A DNA stretch of 12,549 bases from Lachnospiraceae bacterium (GTDB lineage Bacteria; Bacillota; Clostridia; Lachnospirales; Lachnospiraceae), in the NCBI GenBank assembly GCA_009774375.1, contig VSNO01000133.1:1-12549 (forward strand), in the 5' to 3' direction. Position 1 is the first letter of the stretch, and each line of letters opens with the position of its first letter. The notes under the pieces were generated by a model. It saw nothing but the letters and a program-made list of their open reading frames with translations, ran no database searches and had not been told where the DNA came from. The position numbers were made by a program, and so were the translations under genes. Below are positions 1 through 8,168 of the stretch, piece by piece.

Positions 1-2
1 CC

Positions 3-74
3 ATTTCAGAAGAAGATTTTCGGACTGTATCACTTAATAGCTTAAACCAGTGTATAATCGGATCGGGATTTTAG
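3..74 (+). CDS. Possible 3' end of an upstream gene (partial)
   Basis: One forward frame is open from the window edge to a TAG at 72-74 and would encode about 23 residues beginning ISEEDFRTVSL. The two other forward frames stop earlier, at about 37 and 45. In Clostridia the gene before cheB is often flhG or a PilZ flagellar brake gene (ycgR), so an upstream flagellar gene is expected here. The fragment is too short to recognise, and I cannot tell which of the three frames is real. Confidence 0.22.
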   Translation: MSEEDFRTVSLNSLNQCIIGSGF

Positions 75-132
75 GATATATTTTTGACGAGGAAAGAAAA
101 ATAAGAAAAAGTGGAAAGGGTCGTTGAAGAGT

Positions 133-1251
133 ATGATAATGAACACAAATGCGCCAAAAAATAAGAAAAAAATTCTTGTAGTTGATGATTCTGCACTTAT
201 GAGAAGAGTTATGTGTGATATAATTAATTCAGATGAACGGTTCCAGGTTGTGGAGCAGGCTTTTGATGGTCAGGCAGCATATGAACTTCTGCAAAAGAAT
301 CAGTATGACGGTGTCGTTCTCGATGTCAACATGCCGAAGATGAATGGGATCCAGTTCCTGCGTGCGCTGCAGAAAGACAAGATCCGGGCGCGCATCATGA
401 TGGCGAGCACGGATACCAAGGATGGTGCGAAGGTCACGATGGAAGCGCTGGATCTTGGTGCAATCGACTTCATAGAGAAGCCGGTGAACATCGTATATCT
501 GAAAAGCAGCGGATTTAAGGATAAATTCTTAGAAACCCTTCAGGCGGTTGTTACAAGCCGCCAGACGAACATCTCTGCCGTGTCTGCGGTAACTGCGGTT
601 TCGAGGGAGAAGCAGGATGAGACAACGCAGAAGCTGGTGAACATCGTCCGGAAGAGCCGGCCGGCCGTGGTCGGGCAGAAGATCGTGGCGCTTGCATGTT
701 CGACAGGAGGACCCAAAGCGCTTCAGAGTGTCGTGCCGAGACTTCCAGCGGAGCTTGCGGCGCCTGTCCTGATCGTCCAGCATATGCCGAAAGGGTTTAC
801 ACAGTCCCTTGCGGAGCGTCTTGATTCCATGAGCAGGATCAGGGTCAAGGAGGCTGCAGAGGGGGATGTGCTGGAGAACGGCGTGGTGTATATCTCCATG
901 GGCGGCAAGCATATGAACGTGGCGACCAAAGGCGGCAGGGCGACGATCACCTATACGGACGAACCTCCGAGAGAGGGTGTGAAGCCGTGCGCAAACTATA
1001 TGTATGAGTCCCTGAAAACGAGCAGCTTTGCACAGATCGTCTGTGTCGTGCTGACCGGGATGGGGGCAGATGGCACCAGAGGAATCGTGAATTTGGAAAC
1101 TTCAAAAAAAATACACGTTATCGCACAGGATGAGGCATCATCGACGGTGTATGGAATGCCCAAGGCGATTGCTGCGACAGGACTGGTAAACCAAGTGGTC
1201 TCACTTGATAACGTGGCCCAGGAAATTATAATGAGTGTGGGGGTCAGGTAG
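133..1251 (+). CDS. cheB: CheB, chemoreceptor glutamate methylesterase / response regulator
   Basis: CheB removes methyl groups from, and can deamidate, glutamate/glutamine side chains of chemoreceptors; phosphotransfer from CheA activates it. From the ATG at 133 it is 372 aa, the normal family length. Residues about 10-130 form the receiver domain, with VVDDS and the phospho-acceptor Asp64 in LDVNMP. A linker follows, then the catalytic domain with CSTGGP (Ser190), QHMPKGFT (His217) and GMGADG (Asp313). The spacing of this triad matches the known enterobacterial enzyme (Ser164, His190, Asp286). A TTG at 124 would add three residues, but it sits only 3 nt after the purine-rich GGAAAGGG (113-120); the ATG at 133 has 12 nt and is preferred, with modest certainty. 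It is the first complete gene of the che cluster, and its stop lies 1 nt before cheA. Confidence 0.97.
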   Translation: MIMNTNAPKNKKKILVVDDSALMRRVMCDIINSDERFQVVEQAFDGQAAYELLQKNQYDGVVLDVNMPKMNGIQFLRALQKDKIRARIMMASTDTKDGAKVTMEALDLGAIDFIEKPVNIVYLKSSGFKDKFLETLQAVVTSRQTNISAVSAVTAVSREKQDETTQKLVNIVRKSRPAVVGQKIVALACSTGGPKALQSVVPRLPAELAAPVLIVQHMPKGFTQSLAERLDSMSRIRVKEAAEGDVLENGVVYISMGGKHMNVATKGGRATITYTDEPPREGVKPCANYMYESLKTSSFAQIVCVVLTGMGADGTRGIVNLETSKKIHVIAQDEASSTVYGMPKAIAATGLVNQVVSLDNVAQEIIMSVGVR

Positions 1252-1252
1252 A

Positions 1253-3415
1253 ATGGATACAAGTCAATATCTTGATATTTTCCTTGATGAGTCAAAGGAG
1301 CATTTACAGAATCTGAGTGATCAGATCATGGAATTGGAACAGAGTCCTGAAAATATGGATACGATCAATGAGATCTTCAGGGCGGCGCATTCCTTAAAGG
1401 GTATGGCTGGTACGATGGGCTATAAGCGGATGCAGACGCTTACCCATGATATGGAGAACGTATTTTCGGAGGTCCGGAATGGGACTTTTAAGGTTCAGCC
1501 CGGAATGATCGATATCCTGTTCAAGAGTCTGGATGCGCTGGAGGAGTATGTCAACAATATCCAGCAGACGACAGAGGAAGGAACAAATGACAATCAGGAT
1601 CTGATCGATGCGCTGAACAGCATCATGAAAAATAACGGCGAGGTGGTGCCGGCCGGGAGCGCACCGGCGTCCGATGCAGGAGCGGCGCCAGCCGCAGCTG
1701 CGCAGGCGCCAGCGGGCGATGGCGGAAAGGTGAAGAAGGAGAGATGGCAGGAGATCAAGATCACTGACACGGAGAAGATGCTCATTGACAAGGCACACAG
1801 TGAGGGACTGAAGGTCTACGGTGTGACCGTCTATGTCGAGGAGGCCTGTGTGCTGAAGGCAGCCAGGGCTTTTCTGGTATTCAAGGCATTGGAAAAGCTG
1901 GGTGAGATCATCGTGTCAGCACCGACCGCACAGGATATTGAAGATGAAAAATTCGAACTTACATTCAGTCTGATCTTTATATCGTCGAGCGCGGCCGATG
2001 AGATCAAGGATGCTGTCAAGGGTGTGTCTGAGATCGAGGAGGCGTTTTGCGCGGAGTATTCGGCGGCGGCAGCGCCCACAAAGCCGGCAGAGCCTGAGAA
2101 AGCGGTGGAGAGCAAGCCGGCGGAGGAAGCAAAAACGGCTGTGACAGCACCTGCTCCTAAGGCGGCACGGGCAGCAGCAGCGCCTGCACCGGCAGCAAAG
2201 ACCGCTGCTGCGGCATCGGCGTCCTCCGGAAAGCCGGCTGCAAAGCCTGTGGTGAACAGGACTGTCAGGGTCGATATAGAGAAGCTCGATAATCTGATGA
2301 ATCTGGTCAGCGAGCTCATCATCGCGAAAAACTCTTTGATATCGGCGACCGCTGCGGAGGACAGTAAAGATAACGGGTCTGTCAACGAGCAGATCGAGTA
2401 TCTCGAGAGCGTGACGACAAACCTTCATGAGTCGGTCATGAAAGTGCGAATGGTTCCGATCGAGAGTGTTGTTGCGAAGTTCCCGCGCATGATCAGGGAT
2501 CTGTCAAAGAAGCTCGACAAGAAGATGGAGCTGTACATGACAGGTGAGGATACGGAGCTTGACCGTACCGTGGTCGATGAGATCGGTGATCCGCTGATGC
2601 ATATGCTCAGAAATTCTGCGGATCATGGCTTGGAGCCGAATGACGTGCGTGTTGCGAACGGCAAGCCGGAGGTTGGCTCGATCTTCTTGGATGCTTATCA
2701 GGATGGCAACAACGTCGTGATCGAAGTGCGTGACGACGGCGGCGGGATCAATGTGGACGCAGTCAGGAACAAAGCGATCGAACGTGGTACAGTGACGCCG
2801 GAACAGGCGGAGACAATGACGGAGAAGGAGATCATCGATCTTCTGTTCCTGCCGAGTTTCTCCACGGCAAAGAAGGTATCGGATGTATCTGGACGAGGCG
2901 TCGGACTCGATGTCGTGAAATCCAAGATCGAGTCGCTGAGCGGCGAAGTTGAAGTCAAGAACCGCTTTGGCGAGGGATCTTCGTGGATCATCAGACTGCC
3001 CCTCACGCTTGCCATCATCCAGGCGCTCATGGTTGTCATCGGAGATGAAAAATATGCGATCGCGCTGGGGTCGATCCAGACGATAGAGGATGTCCTGCCG
3101 GAAGATATCAAGCTTGTGCAGGCAAAGGAAGTCATTCATATTCGTGGAACAGTCATTCCTATCATCAGAATGGATAAGGTTCTTGAGATCCCTTCGAGAG
3201 GAGAAGAGAATCATAAGAACAAGAACCTCACTGTCATCATTGTAAAGAAGGGTGACAAGCAGGCCGGTCTGGTTGTGGACGAGCTGATCGGACAGCAGGA
3301 AGTGGTTATCAAGTCAATGGGCAAGTATATCAAGGTGCCAAAGATGATCAGCGGCGCTACGATCCTGGGTAACGGCGAAGTGGCACTGATCCTTGATACC
3401 AATGCGTTGATATGA
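1253..3415 (+). CDS. cheA: CheA, chemotaxis histidine kinase
   Basis: CheA is the cytoplasmic kinase of the receptor array and phosphorylates CheY and CheB. It is 720 aa with all five domains. P1 (Hpt) is at about 1-125, with phospho-accepting His46 in AAHSLKGMAG. P2, the regulator-binding domain, is at about 164-268. P3 dimerisation begins near 336 (VDIEKLDNLMNLVSELI). The P4 ATPase has an N box with Asn454 (LRNSADHGLE), a G1 box at 494-498 (DDGGG) and a G2 box at 547-555 (GRGVGLDVV). P5, which is CheW-like, runs from about 583 to the end. Alanine/proline-rich linkers flank P2 (about 132-160 and 270-335). I chose the ATG at 1253, 1 nt after the cheB stop. A GTG at 1235 would overlap cheB and lacks a good site, whereas G-rich sequence at 1237-1248 can serve the ATG. 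The tight junction suggests translational coupling with cheB. Confidence 0.97.
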   Translation: MDTSQYLDIFLDESKEHLQNLSDQIMELEQSPENMDTINEIFRAAHSLKGMAGTMGYKRMQTLTHDMENVFSEVRNGTFKVQPGMIDILFKSLDALEEYVNNIQQTTEEGTNDNQDLIDALNSIMKNNGEVVPAGSAPASDAGAAPAAAAQAPAGDGGKVKKERWQEIKITDTEKMLIDKAHSEGLKVYGVTVYVEEACVLKAARAFLVFKALEKLGEIIVSAPTAQDIEDEKFELTFSLIFISSSAADEIKDAVKGVSEIEEAFCAEYSAAAAPTKPAEPEKAVESKPAEEAKTAVTAPAPKAARAAAAPAPAAKTAAAASASSGKPAAKPVVNRTVRVDIEKLDNLMNLVSELIIAKNSLISATAAEDSKDNGSVNEQIEYLESVTTNLHESVMKVRMVPIESVVAKFPRMIRDLSKKLDKKMELYMTGEDTELDRTVVDEIGDPLMHMLRNSADHGLEPNDVRVANGKPEVGSIFLDAYQDGNNVVIEVRDDGGGINVDAVRNKAIERGTVTPEQAETMTEKEIIDLLFLPSFSTAKKVSDVSGRGVGLDVVKSKIESLSGEVEVKNRFGEGSSWIIRLPLTLAIIQALMVVIGDEKYAIALGSIQTIEDVLPEDIKLVQAKEVIHIRGTVIPIIRMDKVLEIPSRGEENHKNKNLTVIIVKKGDKQAGLVVDELIGQQEVVIKSMGKYIKVPKMISGATILGNGEVALILDTNALI

Positions 3416-3447
3416 TCCTATTGATAATGAAAGGCAGGGCATAGAAT

Positions 3448-3945
3448 ATGGATGAAATTAAAATATTGGACGAACAGAAGCGGGATATGAGTCTCAACCG
3501 CCCCGCAAAGCGCGACACGACACAGTTTATCGTGACGCAGCTCGGTGGTGAGCAGTACGGCATAGATATTAAATATATATCAAATATTATCAGAATGTCA
3601 AAGATAACGAGGGTGCCCAAGGTGCCCGACTATATCAAGGGCGTGATCAATGTCCGTGGCGTAGTCATTCCGACGATCAGTCTCAGGCTGAAGATGGGAC
3701 TGCCGGAGGATGAAGTCACGAAGAAGACGCGCATCATTATCCTTACGTTGGAACAGCATGAGTCGATCGGAGTGCTGGTGGATGAAGTCAAGGAAGTCGT
3801 AACACTTGACGAGGAACACATAGAGCGAATGGGGTATGAGAAGGATGAGAAGGAAAGATTTCTCTCTGGCGTAGGTAAGGCTGACGGAAAACTGATCTCG
3901 CTGCTGGATATCACATCAGTACTGGCAGAAGTGGTTGATGTGTAA
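3448..3945 (+). CDS. cheW: CheW, receptor-kinase coupling protein
   Basis: CheW is the cytoplasmic adaptor that links chemoreceptors to CheA in the signalling array. The protein is 165 aa. A CheW-like domain begins at about residue 24 (QFIVTQLGGEQYGIDI) and continues through the typical IRMSKITRVPKVP, IKGVINVRG and VIPTISLRLKMG segments to the C-terminal LISLLDITSVL. The N-terminal extension of about 22 charged residues (DEIKILDEQKRDM) precedes the conserved fold and is not needed for the family match. The ATG follows GAAAGGCAGGG (about 3429-3439). The gene lies 32 nt after cheA, consistent with one transcript. No truncation is seen. Confidence 0.96.
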   Translation: MDEIKILDEQKRDMSLNRPAKRDTTQFIVTQLGGEQYGIDIKYISNIIRMSKITRVPKVPDYIKGVINVRGVVIPTISLRLKMGLPEDEVTKKTRIIILTLEQHESIGVLVDEVKEVVTLDEEHIERMGYEKDEKERFLSGVGKADGKLISLLDITSVLAEVVDV

Positions 3946-4002
3946 GACTGCATTTATATATTGTAAAGTGACTTTTGAATAGGGAAAGGCTTAGGTTTTA
4001 TC

Positions 4003-4623
4003 ATGGCGGAGAATATGAGTTTCGAGAGAGTTACGACAGAATATTATGATGTGTTAAAGGAACTGGGAAACATCGGGGCAGGCAACGCGACAACGGCGCT
4101 TGCCCAGATGCTCCAGACAAAGGTGGATATGAAGGTTCCACAGGTCAGACTTTTGGATTTCAAGGATGTTGGCGTTGTCATGGGCGGAGAAGAGCAGCTT
4201 GTTGCGGGCATCTATCTGGCTGTTGAGGGGGATATCACAGGCAGTATCATGTTTATACTTGAACAGAATGCAGCCAAGTCGCTTGTGTCAAAGCTCATGG
4301 GAATGCCACCGTCGGAGGGTGGATTCACAGAGATCGAGATATCGGCAATGAAAGAGATCGGCAATATCATTACGGGGGCGTATCTCAATTCATTGGCGCA
4401 GATGACGAATCTCAAGATGATTCCGTCAGTTCCGGACTTAAATATTGACATGCTCAATGCGATACTGAGCGTACCGGCTATAGAATTTGGGATCATAGGG
4501 GATCAGATCCTGCTGATACAGACTGTGTTTACAGATGATGTGGATCTGAATGGTTATTTTATTCTGATGCCGGATCTTGAGTCATACTCAAAGATGCTGA
4601 CAGGACTTGGGCTGTCAATATAA
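4003..4623 (+). CDS. cheC: CheC, CheY-P phosphatase
   Basis: CheC dephosphorylates CheY-P and forms a complex with CheD in Gram-positive-type chemotaxis. At 206 aa it has the usual length. Both copies of the family active-site pattern (D/S-x3-E-x2-N-x22-P) are intact: Asp16/Glu20/Asn23/Pro46 and Ser114/Glu118/Asn121/Pro144. This fits CheC, which has two such sites, and argues against the single-site CheX. The protein is shorter than FliY, which has a CheC-like core plus FliN-type and N-terminal parts absent here. The start is the ATG at 4003, with AGGGAAAGG about 13 nt upstream and a weaker TTAGG nearer. An ATG at 4015 is a less likely alternative. It directly precedes cheD, its known partner. 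Confidence 0.95.
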   Translation: MAENMSFERVTTEYYDVLKELGNIGAGNATTALAQMLQTKVDMKVPQVRLLDFKDVGVVMGGEEQLVAGIYLAVEGDITGSIMFILEQNAAKSLVSKLMGMPPSEGGFTEIEISAMKEIGNIITGAYLNSLAQMTNLKMIPSVPDLNIDMLNAILSVPAIEFGIIGDQILLIQTVFTDDVDLNGYFILMPDLESYSKMLTGLGLSI

Positions 4624-4674
4624 CTATACATTCACAAATTAGCAGCACTAAATAGAGAAAGGGTATAGTGAGCG

Positions 4675-5160
4675 ATGGCGAATATAGTTAAAGTAGGAAT
4701 GGCAGACTTGAATGTGTGTAAGAGCCCAGAGAGTATAACTACGTTGGGACTCGGTTCTTGTGTGGGAATATGTATCAGGGATCCGGTTGCCAAGATTGGG
4801 GGATTGGCGCATGCTATGCTGCCAGACAGCAGACAGATAGAAAACAATGCAAACAGAGCAAAGTTTGCCGATACAGGAATAGAGGATCTTGTGAAAAAGA
4901 TCGTGTCGATGGGCGGAAGAAAGACAAGACTGGAAGCGAAGATAGCAGGCGGGGCGCAGATGTTTGCTTTCCAGAACAAATCGGACATGGTGCGTGTCGG
5001 AGAGCGGAATGTGGAGGCAAGCAAGAGAAAACTGAGGGAACTGGGGATCCCGCTGAAGGCGCAGGATACAGGTCTTAATTATGGCCGTACGATCATATTT
5101 TATCCTGAGACAGGCGATCTGATCATCCGTTCTGCAGGAAAACCTGAAAAAAAGATTTAA
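4675..5160 (+). CDS. cheD: CheD, chemoreceptor glutamine deamidase
   Basis: CheD deamidates specific glutamines in chemoreceptors and also stimulates CheC phosphatase activity when bound to it. The 161-aa protein matches the family length. Cys29 lies in LGLGSCVGICIRD, His46 in GGLAHAMLPD, and Thr23 just before the cysteine. These have the same relative spacing as the catalytic Cys27, His44 and Thr21 described for Thermotoga CheD, so an active enzyme is expected. The start ATG has GAGAAAGGG about 11 nt upstream. It sits 51 nt after cheC in the same direction, so the CheC/CheD regulatory pair is intact. Confidence 0.95.
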   Translation: MANIVKVGMADLNVCKSPESITTLGLGSCVGICIRDPVAKIGGLAHAMLPDSRQIENNANRAKFADTGIEDLVKKIVSMGGRKTRLEAKIAGGAQMFAFQNKSDMVRVGERNVEASKRKLRELGIPLKAQDTGLNYGRTIIFYPETGDLIIRSAGKPEKKI

Positions 5161-5184
5161 AAATTTTATTAAGGGGATAATAGA

Positions 5185-5640
5185 ATGGGAAACAAGACAG
5201 GTCTTATCACACCTTTTTTCATGCTGCTGGCAGGTGCGATAGCGTCTATAATAATGTATGTAAGGGGATTTGACTTGACAACGATGTTGTGGGGGCTGTT
5301 GATCGTGCTGGTGGTATTTTACATTATTGGAGATATAGCACGATATCTCTATGCGTCGATCAGACCCCGTATCATACCTACAGGTGACCTTGAGATGATG
5401 GTCCAGAAGGCAAAGCAGAACGGGGATCTCACCGGGAGCGTTGTTGCTTTTGAAAATGACGAGCAGAAAGATATGGAAGGGATGGACGCGGACGGTTTCA
5501 TATCAGAAAACGGGGAGGAGACCTTTGTCAGAAACGATTCTATGAAAGGCGGCTTCGGGGAAGGGTATTCTGATGAGGAGCTTTCTGGATATTCTGCCGA
5601 GGATACCACTGCAGCGATGGAAGGTTATGAGGATAATTAA
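5185..5640 (+). CDS. Uncharacterised membrane protein with acidic tail
   Basis: I do not recognise a named family. The 151-aa protein starts with two closely spaced hydrophobic segments (residues about 7-25, TPFFMLLAGAIASIIMYV, and about 33-53, MLWGLLIVLVVFYIIGDIA). These should form a transmembrane hairpin with both ends probably cytoplasmic, because basic residues (ARYLYASIRPR) follow the second segment. The remaining roughly 90 residues are strongly acidic and look partly disordered (EDNGEE-type runs of Asp/Glu/Gly/Ser). The ATG is preceded by AAGGGGAT (5171-5178) at good spacing. It lies 24 nt after cheD and 18 nt before the sigma-28 gene, so it is almost certainly part of the motility operon. 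A role in flagellar assembly or regulation is inferred from position only. Confidence 0.85.
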   Translation: MGNKTGLITPFFMLLAGAIASIIMYVRGFDLTTMLWGLLIVLVVFYIIGDIARYLYASIRPRIIPTGDLEMMVQKAKQNGDLTGSVVAFENDEQKDMEGMDADGFISENGEETFVRNDSMKGGFGEGYSDEELSGYSAEDTTAAMEGYEDN

Positions 5641-5658
5641 GCGTAACGGGGGATTGGA

Positions 5659-6423
5659 ATGAACGACGCAGCACGCAAAAGACTTTGGGAGGATTATGCC
5701 AGACTGAAAACTTCGGAACTGAGGGAAAAACTTATATTGGAATATGCTCCGCTCGTGAAGGTAGTCGCAGGGCGGCTCAGCATGTACCTTGGCTATAACG
5801 TGGAATATGAGGATCTGGTCAGCTACGGGGTTTTCGGTCTTATTGATGCCATTGACAAGTTTGACAAGAATAAAGAAGTGAAGTTTGAGACTTATGCCAG
5901 TCTGCGTATCCGCGGCGCTATTTTGGATCAGATCCGCAAGATGGACTGGATACCGCGCACGATCAGACAGCGGCAGAAGCAGATCGACACGGCGATGAAG
6001 GAACTGGAACAGCGCAATGGGAGACCGGCGACAGACGCTGAGCTTGCGGCGTATATGGGGATCAGCGAAGATGAATTTCTGGACTGGCAGAACCAGGTCA
6101 AGGCGGACAACATTATCTCCCTGAATGAATATGTGGAACAGGGAAATGACATTTCATCGGAAAAGAGCGTCAGTTCGGGATTTGAGACGCCTGAGAGCGT
6201 TGTTGAGAAGGGTGAGCTCAAGCAGATGCTCGAGGAATCACTGGAATTGCTGACAGACAAGGAGAAGAAAGTGATCCTGCTGTATTATTACGAGGAGCTC
6301 ACATTGAAGGAGATCAGCCGGGTGCTCGAGGTATCGGAGTCGAGGATCTCACAGCTGCATACCAAAGCGTTGCAGAAGATGAAAACGAAGATGGGAAGTT
6401 ATATCGGGATCCTGGATTCGTAA
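5659..6423 (+). CDS. sigD: RNA polymerase sigma-28 factor (SigD/FliA), flagellar
   Basis: This sigma factor directs RNA polymerase to late flagellar, motility and chemotaxis promoters. The protein is 254 aa, as in B. subtilis SigD. Region 2 includes EDLVSYGVFGLIDAIDKFD and FETYASLRIRGAILDQIRK, followed by the family signature DWIPRTIRQRQK. Region 3 spans about 110-160, and a variable linker follows. Region 4 ends with the helix-turn-helix at about 213-237 (LTLKEISRVLEVSESRISQ). The ATG follows a G-rich site (GGGGG, 5648-5652). The position after cheD and one inserted gene matches the Bacillus fla/che operon order. In such operons sigD lies near the 3' end, which in B. subtilis affects the fraction of motile cells. 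FliA is the synonym. Confidence 0.96.
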   Translation: MNDAARKRLWEDYARLKTSELREKLILEYAPLVKVVAGRLSMYLGYNVEYEDLVSYGVFGLIDAIDKFDKNKEVKFETYASLRIRGAILDQIRKMDWIPRTIRQRQKQIDTAMKELEQRNGRPATDAELAAYMGISEDEFLDWQNQVKADNIISLNEYVEQGNDISSEKSVSSGFETPESVVEKGELKQMLEESLELLTDKEKKVILLYYYEELTLKEISRVLEVSESRISQLHTKALQKMKTKMGSYIGILDS

Positions 6424-6453
6424 TTGTATCGGTTACTTGGAGGTTAGACTTAT

Positions 6454-8043
6454 ATGAATGGATATTTTCAGATACAAATGGATGAAAAAGGGGTAAGCCT
6501 TTTATTGTCTCCGCCGATCGGAGATGGGGAAAAGATACGTGTCGCAGAATTGAAAGAGTATCTAAATATAACAGGTGTACCCTATGATGTCATGGCGATC
6601 AACTCGGCGCTGGCAAATATGGGCGACGAGGAGGTTGTCCTTTTTTTGACTCCGATGAAGTTACCGCCAGTGAATGAGAAATGTTCGGTATATGTGGAGT
6701 CTGACAAGATGACGGCAGTATTGCGGATGTATCCGCCCAGCGCAGGCGGCCTGGTGATGGACAAGGCACACATTCTGGAACAGATCGCACGGATGAGGGT
6801 GCGGGCTGGGATTGACGAGGACGCGATATTGATGGCGCTGGAGGAGCGTCCGTACTGTACGGACATCATCGTTGCGCGGGGACAGCTTCCCACGCCCGGG
6901 CGCGATGGCTCGATCGTGTATCATTTTGATACGGACAACACGGTGCGGCCCGAACTGCGGGAGGATGGAACGGTAGATTTCTTTAAACTGAACAATCTGC
7001 ACCAGTGTACGAAAGGGCAGGTTCTGGCAGAGCTCATTCCCGAGGAGAAAGGCGAGAACGGGTTTGATGTATACGGTTCGGTTCTGCTGGCGCGGGAGGT
7101 CAGGAAGGCGGTCTTTGACCATGGCAGGAATCTGGAGAAATCAAAGGACGGACTGAAGCTGATCAGCATGGTGGACGGACATGTATCGCTGGTCGAGAAT
7201 GCGGTTTTCGTGTCGGATGTGTACAGTGTCGAGGATGTGGGTACGTCCACAGGAAATATAGAATATCACGGGGATGTGGAAGTCAGGGGAAACGTCTGTG
7301 AGAATTTCAATGTCAGGACCGACGGAAATGTCTTTGTGGGCGGCGTCGTGGAGGGTGCGGTCATAGAGGCGGGCGGAAATATCGTCATCGCGAGAGGCAT
7401 GCACGGGCAGAATAAGGGCAGACTAAAGGCAGGCGGAAACATTGTCGCAAAGTTCATCTCCGCAGCCGAAGTCGAGGCGGTCGGTTTTGTGGAGGCGGAG
7501 CAGATCCTGAACGCCAGGGTGACAGCCGGCACCAATGTCAATGCTGATGCAGGGAAAGGGCTGATCACGGGAGGCAAGGTGGTTGCCAAGGGAATGATCA
7601 ACGCCCGCAACATAGGTTCACCGATGGGCGCTTCGACAATCATTGAGATCGGAACGGATATCGAGTCAAAGAAGCGGCTGGCAGAGCTGCAGAAGAGCGT
7701 CGGGGAAAGGTCAAAGACGATACCGCAGATGAAGAAGGTTCTGGAGGATACGTCCAAAAAGCTGAAGGCGGGGGGCAGGCTGACGCAGGAACAGATCAAA
7801 AATGCCAGAATGCTGCAGGTCACACTGGCGGAGGCACAGGCAAAGATACAGGAGGAACTAAAAGAGATCGAAAAGCTTGACAAGCTGTTGAAAACTGAGG
7901 GACCGGCGCAGATCGTACTGCGGGGCACGATGTATCAGGGCGTGGTGGTGAGCATATCGGGCGCCACGATGACGGTTAAAAAAGAGTACACATATTGTCG
8001 TCTGATCAAAAAAGATGGTGATGTAGCTTCTGCAATTTTGTAG
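6454..8043 (+). CDS. FapA family protein (DUF342), flagellar-associated
   Basis: The 529-aa protein has the FapA/DUF342 layout. An N-terminal FapA domain spans about 80-245, with the hallmark LPTPGRDGSIVYHF near residue 148. A glycine-rich right-handed beta-solenoid occupies about 260-400, with repeated GNIEYHGDVEVRGNV-like and GGNIV strands. A long charged coiled coil follows (about 403-485), then a short beta-rich C-terminus. Members are common in flagellar operons of Firmicutes; DUF342 proteins are often called flagellar assembly protein A, but the molecular role is poorly defined. No signal peptide or membrane segment is visible, so a cytoplasmic location is inferred. The start has a clean GGAGG (6439-6443) 10 nt upstream. 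The gene lies 30 nt after sigD, and a hairpin terminator candidate overlaps its stop codon. Confidence 0.9.
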   Translation: MNGYFQIQMDEKGVSLLLSPPIGDGEKIRVAELKEYLNITGVPYDVMAINSALANMGDEEVVLFLTPMKLPPVNEKCSVYVESDKMTAVLRMYPPSAGGLVMDKAHILEQIARMRVRAGIDEDAILMALEERPYCTDIIVARGQLPTPGRDGSIVYHFDTDNTVRPELREDGTVDFFKLNNLHQCTKGQVLAELIPEEKGENGFDVYGSVLLAREVRKAVFDHGRNLEKSKDGLKLISMVDGHVSLVENAVFVSDVYSVEDVGTSTGNIEYHGDVEVRGNVCENFNVRTDGNVFVGGVVEGAVIEAGGNIVIARGMHGQNKGRLKAGGNIVAKFISAAEVEAVGFVEAEQILNARVTAGTNVNADAGKGLITGGKVVAKGMINARNIGSPMGASTIIEIGTDIESKKRLAELQKSVGERSKTIPQMKKVLEDTSKKLKAGGRLTQEQIKNARMLQVTLAEAQAKIQEELKEIEKLDKLLKTEGPAQIVLRGTMYQGVVVSISGATMTVKKEYTYCRLIKKDGDVASAIL

Positions 8044-8060
8044 GAGCTATTGCCTTTTTT
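8017..8060 (+). terminator. Candidate intrinsic terminator overlapping the fapA stop
   Basis: TAGCTTCTGCA (8024-8034) pairs with TGTAGGAGCTA (8039-8049) around an ATTT loop, giving 11 base pairs with two G-U pairs. Weaker pairing of GGT (8017-8019) with GCC (8052-8054) would extend the base. A run of six T follows at 8055-8060. The fapA stop codon (8041-8043) lies in the 3' arm. An A-run before the stem (8009-8013) could let it work on the other strand as well. The wobble pairs make the strength uncertain. Confidence 0.45.
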
Positions 8061-8078
8061 ACAAAAATATATTAAAAT
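8050..8078 (+). promoter_or_regulatory. Candidate sigma-A promoter after fapA
   Basis: TTGCCT (8050-8055) and TAAAAT (8073-8078) are separated by exactly 17 nt and match the housekeeping consensus at 4 of 6 and 5 of 6 positions. Transcription would start near 8085 and serve the three accessory genes that follow. The element overlaps the T-run of the terminator candidate, so readthrough and re-initiation may both feed this block. AT-rich sequence raises the chance of a false match. Confidence 0.35.
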
Positions 8079-8168
8079 ATAGCGAAGTGGTCAAGAAACT
8101 GTTATCAGATGACATGTGCAGTCCGGGCAGGATATCTGCTGACAGTTCCTGAGAAGGGGGGATTCAAT

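Noticed and set aside
84..115. Promoter for cheB from TTGACG at 84-89
   Set aside because: No -10-like hexamer lies 16-19 nt downstream, where the sequence is an A-rich run. A TATAAT at 53-58 likewise lacks a -35.
1235..1252. GTG start for cheA overlapping cheB
   Set aside because: The added residues (MWGSGR) do not belong to the P1 domain, and the ATG at 1253 gives the normal CheA N-terminus.
1831..2428. Long antisense open frames opposite the cheA linker
   Set aside because: They mirror the Ala/Pro-rich, GC-rich linker codons, give low-complexity Ala/Ser or Arg/Cys-rich peptides, and overlap a clear cheA.
8109..8168. Upstream in-frame ATG for the 103-aa gene
   Set aside because: It lacks a Shine-Dalgarno sequence, and the strong AGGGGGG at 8155-8161 would then lie inside the coding sequence. 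The ATG at 8169 is better placed.
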